Of a stretch of DNA of 64,000 nucleotides, positions 1-9,883 are shown one piece after another. Below the pieces are notes generated by a model. The model had not been told where the DNA came from, did not search any database, and saw only the letters and a program-made list of their open reading frames with translations. The stretch covers positions 1 through 64,000 of the forward strand of contig NZ_JAAXMT010000010.1 in the NCBI RefSeq assembly GCF_012277075.1, read 5' to 3'. The stretch comes from Streptococcus alactolyticus. Its GTDB lineage: Bacteria > Bacillota > Bacilli > Lactobacillales > Streptococcaceae. Each line of letters opens with the position of its first letter. The first letter of the stretch is position 1. A program made the translations under genes and the position numbers.

Positions 1-135
1 AGCTAAGGTGTTATTTAGTTGTGCACTTTTTCTCTGTTAAATCAAAGAAATAACTTCTCTACTGGTTGAATTAAGTAGCTTCCGATAATGATTTCTTCTA
101 GAAATCGTTGATATGGTTGACAAATGGTAGAAAAA

Positions 136-157
136 GAGAGAACCCAAAAGTTCTCTC
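136..157 (-). terminator. pgk rho-independent terminator
   Basis: Hairpin GAGAGAAC/GTTCTCTC with a 6-nt loop lies 22 bases past the pgk stop. On the minus strand it is followed by a T run (A131-135 on plus). Bases 1-130 show no supported gene. Confidence 0.85.
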
Positions 158-178
158 CTAACTTCTGCATAAGAAGTC

Positions 179-1375
179 TTATTTGTCAGTAAGAGCAGCC
201 AATCCTGGAAGTTCTTTACCTTCAAGAAGTTCCATAGATGCACCACCACCTGTAGAAATCCATGAGAATTTGTCTGCACGTCCAAGGTTGATAGCTGCAG
301 CAGCTGAGTCACCACCACCGATGATTGATTTAACACCAGGTTGTTTAACGATAGCGTCCATCACACCGATTGTACCAGCTTGGAAGTCAGGGTTTTCAAA
401 CACACCCATAGGTCCGTTCCAAACAACTGTTTTAGCACCAGTCAATTCTTTATCGAATTTAGCGATAGATTTAGGACCGATATCAAGACCAAGGAAACCA
501 GGATCTACTGCTTCACCTTCAGTGTCTTTCACTTCAGTGTAGTCAGCAAAAGCATTTGCTTCTTTTGAGTCAACTGGCAAGATCAATTTACCGTTTGCTT
601 TTTCCAAAAGTTCTTTAGCAACGTCAAGTTTATCTTCTTCAACAAGTGAGTTACCGATTTCGATACCTTGTGCTTTGAAGAATGTGTAAGTCATACCACC
701 ACCGATAAGGACTTTATCAGCTTTCTTCAACAAGTTTTCGATAACACCGATTTTATCTGAAACTTTAGAACCACCAAGGATAGCGATGAATGGACGAACT
801 GGGTTTTCAACAGCTTCTTTGATGTAAGCAATTTCGTTTTCCAACAAGAATCCTGCAACAGCTTTATCAACGTTAGCAGAGATACCTACGTTAGATGCGT
901 GTGCACGGTGAGCAGTACCAAATGCATCGTTTACGAAGATGCCATCACCAAGTGATGCCCAGTATTTACCAAGTTCAGGATCGTTTTTAGATTCTTTTTT
1001 GCCGTCAACATCTTCAAAACGAGTGTTTTCAACAAGAAGAACGTCACCGTCTTTAAGGTTGTTGATTGCTTCTTCAAGTTTAGCACCACGTGTTACACCT
1101 GGGAAAACAACTTCTTGACCAAGTTTTTCTGACAAGTCTTTAGCAACTGGAGCTAATGATTTACCAGCTTTGTCTGCTTCTTCTTTAACACGTCCAAGGT
1201 GAGAGAAAAGAATAGCACGACCACCATGTTCAATAATGTATTTGATTGTTGGAAGAGCCGCAGTAATACGGTTGTCGTTAGTAATAACGCCATCTTTCAA
1301 AGGAACATTAAAGTCAACACGAACAAGAACTTTTTTGCCTTTCAAATCAACGTCTTTAACAGTTAATTTAGCCAT
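179..1375 (-). CDS. pgk: phosphoglycerate kinase
   Basis: Cytosolic glycolytic enzyme that transfers the acyl phosphate of 1,3-bisphosphoglycerate to ADP, giving 3-phosphoglycerate and ATP. The 398-aa protein has the usual bacterial PGK length. The N-terminal signature [11 protein letters not shown] is at residues 16-26. The C-terminal nucleotide-binding segments GGGDSAAA (about 350) and [13 protein letters not shown] (about 375) are intact. The ATG start follows an AAGGAG-like site. It lies downstream of gap in the same orientation, with a hairpin between them, so the two adjacent glycolytic steps are neighbours but probably partly separate transcripts. Confidence 0.98.
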   Translation of the reverse strand: MAKLTVKDVDLKGKKVLVRVDFNVPLKDGVITNDNRITAALPTIKYIIEHGGRAILFSHLGRVKEEADKAGKSLAPVAKDLSEKLGQEVVFPGVTRGAKLEEAINNLKDGDVLLVENTRFEDVDGKKESKNDPELGKYWASLGDGIFVNDAFGTAHRAHASNVGISANVDKAVAGFLLENEIAYIKEAVENPVRPFIAILGGSKVSDKIGVIENLLKKADKVLIGGGMTYTFFKAQGIEIGNSLVEEDKLDVAKELLEKANGKLILPVDSKEANAFADYTEVKDTEGEAVDPGFLGLDIGPKSIAKFDKELTGAKTVVWNGPMGVFENPDFQAGTIGVMDAIVKQPGVKSIIGGGDSAAAAINLGRADKFSWISTGGGASMELLEGKELPGLAALTDK

Positions 1376-1512
1376 TTCATAGGACTCCTTATTATTTTTG
1401 ATACATGATAATTATATCACAAAAAAAATAAAAGAGATAGCAAAATCACTATATTTTACCATCTCTTGATATTCAAATCAGACAGTATCTTAGCTCAATT
1501 CTACACAGAAAC

Positions 1513-1540
1513 AAAAAAAGAGAGGAGAAAATCCCCTCTC
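1513..1540 (-). terminator. gap terminator
   Basis: Stem GAGAGGAGA (1520-1528) / TCCCCTCTC (1532-1540), with one mismatch, is followed on minus by seven T (A1513-1519). It sits between gap and pgk. Confidence 0.8.
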
Positions 1541-1557
1541 AGATGCTAATCAATTAA

Positions 1558-2571
1558 TTATTTAGCAATTTTTGCGAAGTATTCAAGAGTACGAACAAGT
1601 TGTGAAGTGTAAGACATTTCGTTGTCGTACCATGAAACTGTTTTAACCAATTGAGTACCATCAGCAGCTTCAGTTACTTCTGTTTGAGTTGCGTCAAACA
1701 ATGAACCGTAAGAGATATCAACGATATCGCGTGAAACGATTGGGTCAGTGTTGTAACCGAATGATTCAGTTGCAGCAGCTTGCATAGCAGCGTTTACTTC
1801 TTCAACAGTTACTTTTTTGTCAAGAACTGAAACAAGTTCAGTAAGTGATCCAGTTGGAACTGGTACACGTTGTGCGTGACCTTGAAGTTTGCCGTTCAAT
1901 TCTGGGATAACAAGACCGATTGCTTTAGCAGCACCAGTTGAGTTAGGAACGATGTTTTCAGCAGCTGCACGAGCACGACGGAAGTCACCTTTAGGGTGTG
2001 GAGCGTCAAGAGTCATTTGGTCACCAGTGTAAGCGTGAACTGTAGTCATTGTACCAACTTTAAGACCGAATGCTTTGTTCATAGCGTCTGCCATTGGTGC
2101 AAGACAGTTTGTTGTACATGAACCAGCTGAGATAACTGTTTCAGTACCATCAAGGATTTCGTGGTTAGTGTTAAATACAACAGTTTTAACATCTGATCCA
2201 CCAGGAGCAGTGATAACAACTTTTTTAGCTCCGCCTTCGTGCAAGTGTTTTTCAGCTGCAGCTTTAGTAGCAAAGAAACCAGTTGCTTCAAGAACGATTT
2301 CTACACCATCGTTAGCCCAGTCGATTTGTTCTGGATCACGTTCTGCAGAAACTTTAACGAATTGACCGTTAACTTCGAATCCACCATCTTTAACAACAAC
2401 TGAACCAGCGAAACGACCTTGAGTTGTATCATATTTCAACAAGTGTGCAAGCATTGCTGGGTCAGTAAGGTCGTTAATACGAGCTACTTCAACACCTTCA
2501 ACGTTTTGGATACGACGGAATGCAAGACGACCGATACGGCCGAAACCGTTAATACCAACTTTAACTACCAT
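1558..2571 (-). CDS. gap: glyceraldehyde-3-phosphate dehydrogenase
   Basis: NAD-dependent glycolytic enzyme converting glyceraldehyde-3-phosphate to 1,3-bisphosphoglycerate; in streptococci also found on the cell surface (known for the family). The NAD-binding NGFGRIGR is at residues 8-15 and the catalytic Cys is C152 in the SCTTNC motif. I chose the start MVVKVG, ending at 2571, because AAGGAGGAAAT lies just upstream. The longer reading from 2598 would translate through that ribosome-binding site. The protein is 337 aa, typical for the family. It sits between fusA and pgk on the same strand. Confidence 0.97.
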   Translation of the reverse strand: MVVKVGINGFGRIGRLAFRRIQNVEGVEVARINDLTDPAMLAHLLKYDTTQGRFAGSVVVKDGGFEVNGQFVKVSAERDPEQIDWANDGVEIVLEATGFFATKAAAEKHLHEGGAKKVVITAPGGSDVKTVVFNTNHEILDGTETVISAGSCTTNCLAPMADAMNKAFGLKVGTMTTVHAYTGDQMTLDAPHPKGDFRRARAAAENIVPNSTGAAKAIGLVIPELNGKLQGHAQRVPVPTGSLTELVSVLDKKVTVEEVNAAMQAAATESFGYNTDPIVSRDIVDISYGSLFDATQTEVTEAADGTQLVKTVSWYDNEMSYTSQLVRTLEYFAKIAK

Positions 2572-2723
2572 TAGTGATTTCCTCCTTATGAAAATCAAGA
2601 AAATTTATTTTAAAAGGTTACCCTTTTAGACAATTGTGAAAAGATTAACTTATACAAGCAAAATTAATCCTTCAACGTTAGTATTATATAATTATTTCGC
2701 CAAAATTGCAAATATTTCAGAGC

Positions 2724-2750
2724 AAAAAAGGAATGCTATGAAAGCATTCC
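2724..2750 (-). terminator. fusA terminator
   Basis: Stem GGAATGCT (2730-2737) / AGCATTCC (2743-2750), then a T run on the minus strand (A2724-2729). It lies directly after the fusA stop. Confidence 0.85.
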
Positions 2751-2763
2751 CTTTAATATTCAA

Positions 2764-4842
2764 TTATTCACCAGAATTTTTCTTAATGATTTCTTCTTGA
2801 ACAGATTTTGGTACATCTTCATAGTGGTCAAATACCATCATGAATGTTCCACGTCCTTGAGTTGCAGAACGAAGAACTGTTGCGTAACCAAACATTTCTG
2901 CCAATGGAACGAAGGCACGAACGATTTGGCTGTTACCGTGTGCTTCCATACCGTCAACACGTCCACGACGAGCTGTTACGTGTCCCATAACATCACCAAG
3001 GTTTTCTTCAGGTGCTGTAATAGTAACAAGCATCATTGGTTCAAGAATAACTGGTTCTGCAGTCTTAGCAGCTTCTTTAAGTGCAAGTGATGCAGCGATC
3101 TTGAAGGCAGTTTCAGATGAGTCGACATCGTGGTATGAACCATCATACAATTTAGCTTTAACGTCAACCATTGGGTAACCAGCAAGAACACCGTTTGCCA
3201 TAGATTCTTGAAGTCCTTTTTCTACTGCAGGGATGAATTCACGTGGAACCACACCACCGACAATAGCGTTTTCGAATTCGAAACCTTTACCTTCTTCGTT
3301 TGGTGTGAATTCAATCCAAACGTCACCGAATTGACCTTTACCACCTGATTGGCGTTTGAAGAATCCACGTGCTTGTGTTGGTTTGCGGAATGTTTCACGG
3401 TAAGAAACTTGAGGCGCACCAACGTTTGCTTCAACTTTGAATTCACGTTTCATACGGTCAACAAGGACGTCAAGGTGAAGCTCACCCATACCAGAGATAA
3501 CTGTTTCACCAGTTTCAACGTTTGTTTCAACACGGAAAGTTGGGTCTTCTTCAGCAAGTTTTTGAAGGGCGATACCCATTTTATCTTGGTCAGCTTTAGA
3601 TTTAGGCTCAACCATCAATTGGATAACTGGTTCTGGAACGTCGATTGATTCAAGGATAATTTTAGCTTTTTCATCTGTCAATGAGTCACCAGTTGTAGTG
3701 TCTTTCAAACCAACAGCGGCAGCGATATCACCTGAGTAAACTGTTTCAATTTCGTGACGGCTGTTAGCGTGCATTTGAAGGATACGTCCGATACGTTCGC
3801 GTTTACCTTTTGAAGTATTCAACACGTATGAACCGCTGTTCAATACACCTGAGTAAACACGGAAGAATGTCAAACGACCTACGAATGGGTCAGTCATGAT
3901 CTTGAAGGCAAGAGCCGCAAATGGTTCGTCATCAGAAGCTGGACGTTCTTCTTCTTCACCTGTATCTGGGTTAACACCTTTGATAGCTGGGATATCAAGT
4001 GGGCTTGGAAGGTAATCAATAACCGCATCCAACATCAATTGAACCCCTTTGTTTTTGAAGGCTGAACCACAAAGTACTGGGAAGAATTCAACGTTGATAG
4101 TTGCTTTACGGATAGCAGCTTTCAACTCGTCGTTTGTGATTTCTTCACCTTCAAGGTATTTCATCATCAAGTCTTCATCAGTTTCAGCAACGGCTTCAAC
4201 CAATTTTTCACGGTATTCGTTTGCTTGATCAACGTATTCAGCTGGGATATCTTCTTCAAGGATATCAGTACCAAGGTCGTTAGTGTAGATTTCCGCTTTC
4301 ATTTTGATCAAGTCAATAATACCACGGAAGTCATCTTCTGCACCGATTGGCAATTGAATTGGGTGAGCATTTGCTTGAAGACGATCATGAAGTGTGCTTA
4401 CTGAGTAAAGGAAATCAGCACCGATTTTATCCATTTTGTTGGCAAATACGATACGAGGAACTCCGTATTCAGTAGCTTGACGCCAAACTGTTTCAGTTTG
4501 AGGTTCTACACCTGATTGTGAGTCAAGAACGGTTACCGCACCGTCAAGAACACGAAGTGAACGTTGTACTTCGATAGTGAAGTCCACGTGTCCTGGTGTG
4601 TCAATGATGTTAACACGGTGTCCGTTCCATTGTGCTGTTGTCGCAGCTGAAGTAATTGTGATACCACGTTCTTGTTCTTGTTCCATCCAGTCCATTTGTG
4701 AAGCACCTTCGTGTGTTTCACCAATTTTGTGGATTTTACCAGTATAGTAAAGAATACGCTCTGTTGTTGTTGTTTTACCAGCATCAACGTGAGCCATGAT
4801 ACCAATGTTACGAGTTTTTTCTAGTGAAAATTCGCGAGCCAT
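2764..4842 (-). CDS. fusA: elongation factor G
   Basis: Translational GTPase that drives tRNA/mRNA translocation on the ribosome. The 692-aa protein is full length. G1 AHVDAGKT is at residues 17-24, G3 DTPGHVDF starts at 81, and G4 NKMDK is near 135. Domains II-V follow without a break. ATG is preceded by TAGGAGAAT. An extended -10 (TGcTATAAT) lies about 40 bases upstream, so it has its own promoter in addition to possible read-through from the rpsL-rpsG unit. This is the standard streptococcal str-operon order, but without tuf. Confidence 0.98.
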   Translation of the reverse strand: MAREFSLEKTRNIGIMAHVDAGKTTTTERILYYTGKIHKIGETHEGASQMDWMEQEQERGITITSAATTAQWNGHRVNIIDTPGHVDFTIEVQRSLRVLDGAVTVLDSQSGVEPQTETVWRQATEYGVPRIVFANKMDKIGADFLYSVSTLHDRLQANAHPIQLPIGAEDDFRGIIDLIKMKAEIYTNDLGTDILEEDIPAEYVDQANEYREKLVEAVAETDEDLMMKYLEGEEITNDELKAAIRKATINVEFFPVLCGSAFKNKGVQLMLDAVIDYLPSPLDIPAIKGVNPDTGEEEERPASDDEPFAALAFKIMTDPFVGRLTFFRVYSGVLNSGSYVLNTSKGKRERIGRILQMHANSRHEIETVYSGDIAAAVGLKDTTTGDSLTDEKAKIILESIDVPEPVIQLMVEPKSKADQDKMGIALQKLAEEDPTFRVETNVETGETVISGMGELHLDVLVDRMKREFKVEANVGAPQVSYRETFRKPTQARGFFKRQSGGKGQFGDVWIEFTPNEEGKGFEFENAIVGGVVPREFIPAVEKGLQESMANGVLAGYPMVDVKAKLYDGSYHDVDSSETAFKIAASLALKEAAKTAEPVILEPMMLVTITAPEENLGDVMGHVTARRGRVDGMEAHGNSQIVRAFVPLAEMFGYATVLRSATQGRGTFMMVFDHYEDVPKSVQEEIIKKNSGE

Positions 4843-4894
4843 TTTATTCTCCTATATAAAAATTTAGTTTACTATTCTATTATAGCATACTTTT

Positions 4895-4923
4895 AGAACG
4901 GATAGGCAAAACCTACCCGTTCT
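4895..4923. other. inverted repeat upstream of fusA
   Basis: Imperfect hairpin AGAACGGATAGG / CCTACCCGTTCT lies between rpsG and fusA. On plus it is followed by an AT-rich T tract. On minus it sits directly before the fusA promoter. It could be a terminator on either transcript or a leader structure. Confidence 0.4.
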
Positions 4924-4989
4924 AATTATTTTTTATGCTATTTTTAATATTAAAAGCCCAATAATAAGGAATCTCTTAATATGTAAAAC

Positions 4990-5008
4990 AGATAAGAAAA
5001 TCTTATCT
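4990..5008 (-). terminator. rpsG terminator-like hairpin
   Basis: AGATAAGA / TCTTATCT with a 3-nt loop starts 9 bases after the rpsG stop and is followed on minus by GTTTTAC. The weak T run suggests partial termination. Confidence 0.55.
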
Positions 5009-5016
5009 TGAAAAGA

Positions 5017-5487
5017 TTACCAGCGGAAGTGTGCGAAGGCACGGTTTGCTTCTGCCATACGGTGTGTATCTTCACGTTTTTTAACTGAAGCACCAGTGTT
5101 GTTAGCTGCATCCATGATTTCTTTTGCAAGACGATCTTTCATAGTGTGTTCACCACGAGCACGAGATGCAGTTACCAACCAACGAAGTCCTAGAGTTGTA
5201 CGACGTTCTGGACGAACTTCAACTGGGACTTGGTAGTTAGAACCACCAACACGACGAGCACGTACTTCAAGAACAGGCATGATGTTTTCCATAGCTGTTT
5301 CGAATACTTCCAATGCATCGTTGCCAGTAGCTTCTTTAACTTGGTCAAATGCATCATAAACGATTGATGCAGCTGTACCGCGTTTTCCGTCAAGCATAAC
5401 ACGGTTGATAAGACGTGTTACAAGTTGTGAATTATATAATGGATCTGGTAATACTTCGCGTTTAGGCGCTCTATTTTTACGACTCAT
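5017..5487 (-). CDS. rpsG: 30S ribosomal protein S7
   Basis: Primary 16S rRNA-binding protein that nucleates assembly of the 30S head and lies at the E site. The 156-aa length and the start [12 protein letters not shown] are typical of Firmicutes S7. It follows rpsL by 20 bases, and a GGGAGATAAGGA-like ribosome-binding region sits in that gap, so the two genes form one transcript. In many bacteria S7 is the translational repressor of this operon; no candidate site was resolved here. Confidence 0.98.
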   Translation of the reverse strand: MSRKNRAPKREVLPDPLYNSQLVTRLINRVMLDGKRGTAASIVYDAFDQVKEATGNDALEVFETAMENIMPVLEVRARRVGGSNYQVPVEVRPERRTTLGLRWLVTASRARGEHTMKDRLAKEIMDAANNTGASVKKREDTHRMAEANRAFAHFRW

Positions 5488-5507
5488 TCTTCCTTATCTC
5501 CCTTCTA

Positions 5508-5921
5508 TTATCCTTTAGGACGTTTAGCACCGTATTTAGAACGGCTTTGTTTACGGTCAGCTACACCTGCAGTATCAAGTGCACCACGAACGATATGGTA
5601 ACGTACCCCTGGAAGGTCTTTTACACGTCCACCACGGATAAGAACAACACTGTGTTCTTGAAGGTTGTGTCCGATACCTGGGATGTAAGCAGTAACTTCG
5701 ATAAGGTTGCTCAAGCGTACACGAGCGAATTTACGAAGGGCTGAGTTAGGTTTTTTAGGTGTCATAGTTCCAACACGTGTTGCAACACCACGTTTTTGTG
5801 GAGCATGTACGTTTGTTTGAACTTTTTTGTGGCTGTTGTAGCCAACGTTTAACGCTGGTGAATTAGATTTTACAACTTTAGATTTACGTGGTTTACGTAC
5901 CAACTGGTTGATTGTAGGCAT
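5508..5921 (-). CDS. rpsL: 30S ribosomal protein S12
   Basis: Decoding-centre protein of the small subunit, 137 aa, as usual for streptococci. Both segments where streptomycin-resistance substitutions occur, PKKPNS and [10 protein letters not shown], keep the wild-type lysines. No resistance mutation is therefore visible. It is the first gene of the rpsL-rpsG unit, with a 120-130-base leader and a strong promoter at 6063-6091. Confidence 0.98.
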   Translation of the reverse strand: MPTINQLVRKPRKSKVVKSNSPALNVGYNSHKKVQTNVHAPQKRGVATRVGTMTPKKPNSALRKFARVRLSNLIEVTAYIPGIGHNLQEHSVVLIRGGRVKDLPGVRYHIVRGALDTAGVADRKQSRSKYGAKRPKG

Positions 5922-6091
5922 CTACTTTTCTCCTGTAAGATTTTTATTTTGGTTAACTAAAAACTTGGTGACAGCTTTTAGTAGGATATGTGTACTTTGC
6001 AACATTTGTCAGCACGTCTCTGTACACTCTGGAGAGACCAAAAGTAAAAAGTACCGACGATTATATTACCACATTATCCTGACAAAGTCAA
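5922..6091 (-). promoter_or_regulatory. rpsL promoter and leader
   Basis: On minus, the -35 TTGACT (plus 6086-6091) and -10 TAATAT (plus 6063-6068) are 17 bases apart, followed by a leader of about 130 bases. The leader contains a hairpin GTCTCT / AGAGAC. It is a candidate autoregulatory r-protein leader, but no known motif was recognised. Confidence 0.7.
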
Positions 6092-6122
6092 CTGTTATGT
6101 GTTCTCTAGCTTGATAAAACAA

Positions 6123-6140
6123 AAAAGGGCAAGCCCTTTA
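6123..6140 (-). terminator. purR terminator
   Basis: AAGGGC / GCCCTT hairpin overlaps the purR stop codon and is followed on minus by six T. Confidence 0.7.
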
Positions 6141-6956
6141 TTCGTTATCAAAGATATTACCGATTTCAACTTTGACGTGGTTATTTTTGACATCAATTTC
6201 GGATACTTTCAGCAATGATTTGTAAGTCATCTGCTCGCGTTTTTCTTGAGCATTTTCTGAAAAGACAGCAACTCCGACCAGCGTGCTGTCAAACTCTTTC
6301 AAAAGGCTGACCATACCTGTAATGGTTCCCCCACCTTTTAGGAAATCATCCACGATTAAGACACGGCTATTAGGTTTTAAGCTTCGTTTTGACAGAAACA
6401 TTTTTTCAATGCGGTCACTTGAGCCACTCGCATAATTGACAGATACGGTTGAACCTTCTGTGATTTTGAGGTCGCGACGCACAATGACAAAAGGCACATT
6501 CAAAACATTTGCAACAGCATTTGCCAAAGGAACGCCTTTTGTAGCAACGGTCATAACAGCATCAATCTGCTTACCTTTGAATGCGTTTGCAATTATACGA
6601 CCAACATTTTGCAATATCTTGGGAGTGCTCAACAAATCTGACAAATAAATATAGCCCCCAGGCAAAATACGGCTACTTTCTGAAAGGCGTTGGCACAAAT
6701 CTTCGACCACTTCTCTTGCTTCTGTGTCAGAGATGCCAGGTGTAAAAATCACACCTCCACTAGCTCCAGTAACTGTTTCGATATCTCCAAGACCTGATTC
6801 TTCAAAAGCTTTTTTAATAATCGCAATATCTTCAGAAATAGACGATTTAGCAGCCTCGTATTTCTCAGCAAACGTGTTTAAGCTGGTCAATTGATGCGGG
6901 TTGTTTATCAGGTAGTTGGAGATGACAACCATGCGTTCACTACGTCGTAATTTCAT
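6138..6956 (-). CDS. purR: purine operon regulator PurR
   Basis: DNA-binding regulator of purine genes in Firmicutes; PRPP is the effector. An N-terminal winged helix (about 1-75) is joined to a phosphoribosyltransferase-like domain. The PRPP loop VLIVDDFLKGGGTITG is at residues 199-214. The 272-aa length and the start MKLRRSERMVVISNYL match the family. It is monocistronic here, between rpsL and yhaM, the usual streptococcal context. Streptococcal PurR can act as an activator as well as a repressor (family knowledge). Confidence 0.95.
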   Translation of the reverse strand: MKLRRSERMVVISNYLINNPHQLTSLNTFAEKYEAAKSSISEDIAIIKKAFEESGLGDIETVTGASGGVIFTPGISDTEAREVVEDLCQRLSESSRILPGGYIYLSDLLSTPKILQNVGRIIANAFKGKQIDAVMTVATKGVPLANAVANVLNVPFVIVRRDLKITEGSTVSVNYASGSSDRIEKMFLSKRSLKPNSRVLIVDDFLKGGGTITGMVSLLKEFDSTLVGVAVFSENAQEKREQMTYKSLLKVSEIDVKNNHVKVEIGNIFDNE

Positions 6957-7013
6957 AATTTCTCCATTTTTAGTCTATTTTTTGTCATTATATCATAAGA
7001 AACCGAAAAAACG

Positions 7014-7044
7014 AACTTTTTTTCGTAAAAAGTCCGTTTTTTAT
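7014..7044 (-). terminator. yhaM-operon terminator
   Basis: Imperfect stem AACGAACTTTTT / AAAAAGTCCGTT on the plus strand reads on minus as a hairpin with a T-rich 3' arm, just past the yhaM stop at 7048. It would end the rsgA-rpe-thiN-rmuC-yhaM operon. Confidence 0.6.
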
Positions 7045-7047
7045 CAC

Positions 7048-7989
7048 TTATTTTAAGTTAGGCTTATAAAATGAGCGATTATCCATGGCAAAAATTCGGC
7101 TTGTCATTTCGCCGTTGTCAACACGGCTTAAAGCGGTGGTCATCATCATCATTTCAGCGTCAATATTATCAATCATGTGAATGATTTCGGCTTCCATGAC
7201 TCGTGGACGAACGGGACTACCGTATTCTAACAAACCATGGTGACTAAGTACCACATGACGCAAGAGAATGACTTCTTCTTTGGTGTCATCGATATTTAAT
7301 TCCATCAAAACCTTGGTAATTTCTTCATCAATGAGGGAAATGTGTCCGATTAAGTTACCGCGCACGGTGTATTCGGTGTTGTCAAGCCCTGTCAATTCAA
7401 TGACTTTGCCTAAATCATGAAGCATAATCCCTGCATACAACAAACTCTTGTTCAGTTGTGGGTAAACATCACCGATAGCGTCGGCCAAACGCACCATGGT
7501 CGCCGTGTGATAGGCTAGGCCAGATTCAAAGGCATGGTGATTGGTTTTAGCTGCTGGATAACTGAAGAAAGCCTTGTCGTATTTGCGATAGAGAGCACGA
7601 ACAACACGCTGCCACACTGCATTTTCGATTTTAAAAATCATCTGCTCCAAGTACTCTCTCACGTCTGAGGGATTGACAGGTGGTTTTTCACGAAAATCAG
7701 TTGGGTTATTTGGCTCGCCTTCACGCGTGTTACGCAAGGTAATCTGATTGACTTGTGGGGTGCCGTTATACACTTCGCGTCTACCTTTCATGTGAACCAC
7801 TTTTCCAGCGACAAATTCTTCGACATTATAAGGCTGGGCATCCCATAAATTACCCGAGATTTCACCCGTATCATCTTGAAAAATAAAGGCAAGGTAATCT
7901 TTGCCTGCCCTTGTTTTGCGGAGTTCTGCTGATTTTATTAAATAAAACCCTTCAAAGAGCTCGTCTTTTTTCATTTGATTAATTTTCAT
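7048..7989 (-). CDS. yhaM: 3'-5' exoribonuclease YhaM
   Basis: RNA 3'-end trimming exonuclease of the YhaM/CMP-binding-factor family. In S. pyogenes YhaM trims a few bases from most transcript ends (family knowledge). An N-terminal OB-fold (about 10-90) is followed by an HD domain. The conserved His pair is at 151-152 and the HDLGK motif at 191-195. The 313-aa length is typical. It overlaps the end of rmuC by 11 bases, so translation is coupled. Confidence 0.92.
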   Translation of the reverse strand: MKINQMKKDELFEGFYLIKSAELRKTRAGKDYLAFIFQDDTGEISGNLWDAQPYNVEEFVAGKVVHMKGRREVYNGTPQVNQITLRNTREGEPNNPTDFREKPPVNPSDVREYLEQMIFKIENAVWQRVVRALYRKYDKAFFSYPAAKTNHHAFESGLAYHTATMVRLADAIGDVYPQLNKSLLYAGIMLHDLGKVIELTGLDNTEYTVRGNLIGHISLIDEEITKVLMELNIDDTKEEVILLRHVVLSHHGLLEYGSPVRPRVMEAEIIHMIDNIDAEMMMMTTALSRVDNGEMTSRIFAMDNRSFYKPNLK

Positions 7990-9253
7990 GATTTTCCTCG
8001 TCTTCTAATGGTGGGAGGTCCAGCAAACGTGCGGTTGCTTGGTCTTGATAGGTTTCAACGGTATTTAAAGCACGTATAATGGCATTGGTTCGTGTGGAAA
8101 TCAGGCTGTCCAACGTATGATTAGCGGTATTGATTTGTTTTTGAGCTTTCGCCAACATTTGACCAAATTTACCAAACTCTACCTTGACATTGCCTAAAAT
8201 CTTGCTGATATCATCGGCATTTTTTTGAATATTAAGTGTCTTGAAACCAACTGACAATGAATTTAGCAAAGCTGACAAGGTTGTCGGACCAGCCACAACG
8301 ATATTTTCATCTCGTCTTAGGCTGTCAAAAAAGGCGGCATTGCGCACCACTTCTGAATACAAGCCCTCTGTTGGTAAAAACATAATGCCGAAATTAGTGG
8401 TTTCAGGCGGGTTAAGGTATTTGTTATTGATATCCTTGGCGAAACGCTTGATGCTATTTAACAAGGATTTGCGGTGCTGCTCAATTTGTTCTTTATCCCC
8501 GCTTTCGTAAGCATCTTCTAGGCGGTAATAATCTTCCAAAGGAAATTTTGAGTCAATCGGCAAGTAAACATAGCTACCGTCCCCAGCCCCTGGTAATTTA
8601 ATCGCATATTCGACACGTTCTTTTGAACCTGAAACCGTTGAAAATTCGCGCTCATATTGGTTTGGGGTCATGATGTCCTCAATGATTTGTCCCAACTGCA
8701 ATTCCCCCAAAATCCCACGTGTTTTGGTATTTGACAACACTTTGTTCAAGGTTCCAACGTCTTGGGCGACATTTTTCATCTCACCTAGACCTTGATTGAC
8801 AGATTCCAACTGCTTAGAAACCGTTTCAAATGACGCTTTTAAGCGATTTTGCAAGGTTTGCTCCAATTTTTCTTCAACCGTTTGACGCATTTCTTCCAGA
8901 CGTTTTTCATTGGATTCTTGCATTTCTTTGACAGACTGGGTCAAGTTGCTATTGATAAGCTCTAAACGGCGGTCCGAGCGGTCACGACTATCCGTCAAAC
9001 TTTGATGAAGGACGTCACGAATATCATTTAACTGCGTGTACAAATCATTTTGCAGACGATTGAGCTGAGTGTTCAAAGCCAAAACAGTGTCTTTTTGTGC
9101 CGAATCCAGCTGATAAGACACTTGGTCTGACAAATTATCAGCATTATCATCTAATTTTTGAGCAACTTCTTCGTTTAAACGTCCCACTTTGGTCAACACA
9201 TAAACCAACAAGGCAAGATTAAGAAGTCCTAATAATAACAGAATAATTAACAT
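7979..9253 (-). CDS. rmuC: DNA recombination protein RmuC
   Basis: RmuC-family protein (424 aa) implicated in limiting inversions at short repeats and in genome defence; its nuclease activity is inferred, not proven. An N-terminal membrane anchor (LIILLLLGLLNLALLVYVL, residues 2-20) is followed by a long coiled coil (about 25-165), then the RmuC domain. In it, GELQLGQIIEDI and LPIDSKFPLEDY carry conserved acidic and Lys residues of a PD-(D/E)xK-like core. Its stop abuts the thiN stop-side gene order, and its end overlaps yhaM. Confidence 0.93.
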   Translation of the reverse strand: MLIILLLLGLLNLALLVYVLTKVGRLNEEVAQKLDDNADNLSDQVSYQLDSAQKDTVLALNTQLNRLQNDLYTQLNDIRDVLHQSLTDSRDRSDRRLELINSNLTQSVKEMQESNEKRLEEMRQTVEEKLEQTLQNRLKASFETVSKQLESVNQGLGEMKNVAQDVGTLNKVLSNTKTRGILGELQLGQIIEDIMTPNQYEREFSTVSGSKERVEYAIKLPGAGDGSYVYLPIDSKFPLEDYYRLEDAYESGDKEQIEQHRKSLLNSIKRFAKDINNKYLNPPETTNFGIMFLPTEGLYSEVVRNAAFFDSLRRDENIVVAGPTTLSALLNSLSVGFKTLNIQKNADDISKILGNVKVEFGKFGQMLAKAQKQINTANHTLDSLISTRTNAIIRALNTVETYQDQATARLLDLPPLEDEENHEN

Positions 9254-9883
9254 CTACCTATCCTTACTGTGAATAACGATAAGATAACCTGACTCTAGTG
9301 TCACGGTGATGGGCTGACCGATAAAGGCATTACTGGCGTAGACTTTTTTGGTGAAGAAATGATTGGCATCCAAATTGTATTTGGCTCCTTCAATGGTTAA
9401 CGGAGCATCTCCCTCAGCCATGAAAGAAACGTAAGGCATTCCTTTTTCTGGAAACACCTGACAAACACCCGCGGGGTAAAATTGCACCACATTTTGCTCA
9501 TCTTGTAAACGAATCCGATGCATAAATGGAGCTAAATCAGGGTCACTAGGCAGAAACAAATTAGCCAAAGTATGGTCTATGCGCCCACCAAAAGCTCCAA
9601 AAAGACTGACTTGGGCTTGTGGGTATTTGGCAAAAATCACCTTTAGAGCTAGCTCTGTATCTGTATCATCTTTTTCAGGAACTGCCGTGATGACCATTTT
9701 CGCCTTTTCTTGAATCAACTGCCGTTCAGCTGCCGTGACAGAATCAAAATCTCCCACCGCCAAATCCAAAGGCAAGTCATTTCGCAAAATAGCCAAACTC
9801 CCACGGTCCACACCAACAAAGACGGCAAAATCTCTCGGAAAAGACGTCAAATGCCCACCAGCAAAGACTGCTATCTTAGTCAT
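9254..9883 (-). CDS. thiN: thiamine pyrophosphokinase
   Basis: Transfers pyrophosphate from ATP to thiamine, making the cofactor thiamine diphosphate. The conserved N-terminal GVDRGSLAIL and DFDSV motifs and the FGAFGGRIDHTLAN segment of the active site are present. The protein is 209 aa, normal for the family. It overlaps the end of rpe by 8 bases and abuts rmuC, so it is embedded in the rsgA-rpe-thiN-rmuC-yhaM operon found across streptococci. Confidence 0.93.
   Translation of the reverse strand: MTKIAVFAGGHLTSFPRDFAVFVGVDRGSLAILRNDLPLDLAVGDFDSVTAAERQLIQEKAKMVITAVPEKDDTDTELALKVIFAKYPQAQVSLFGAFGGRIDHTLANLFLPSDPDLAPFMHRIRLQDEQNVVQFYPAGVCQVFPEKGMPYVSFMAEGDAPLTIEGAKYNLDANHFFTKKVYASNAFIGQPITVTLESGYLIVIHSKDR

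Noticed and set aside
183-542. 119-aa plus-strand ORF inside pgk
   Set aside because: Shadow of pgk in another frame; no ribosome-binding site and no family-like motifs.
2572-2598. Nine-codon upstream extension of gap
   Set aside because: It would translate the AAGGAGG ribosome-binding site; GAPDH starts at MVVKVG.
5508-5921. Streptomycin-resistance mutation in rpsL
   Set aside because: Both resistance-hotspot lysines (in PKKPNS and RVKDLPG) are wild type.
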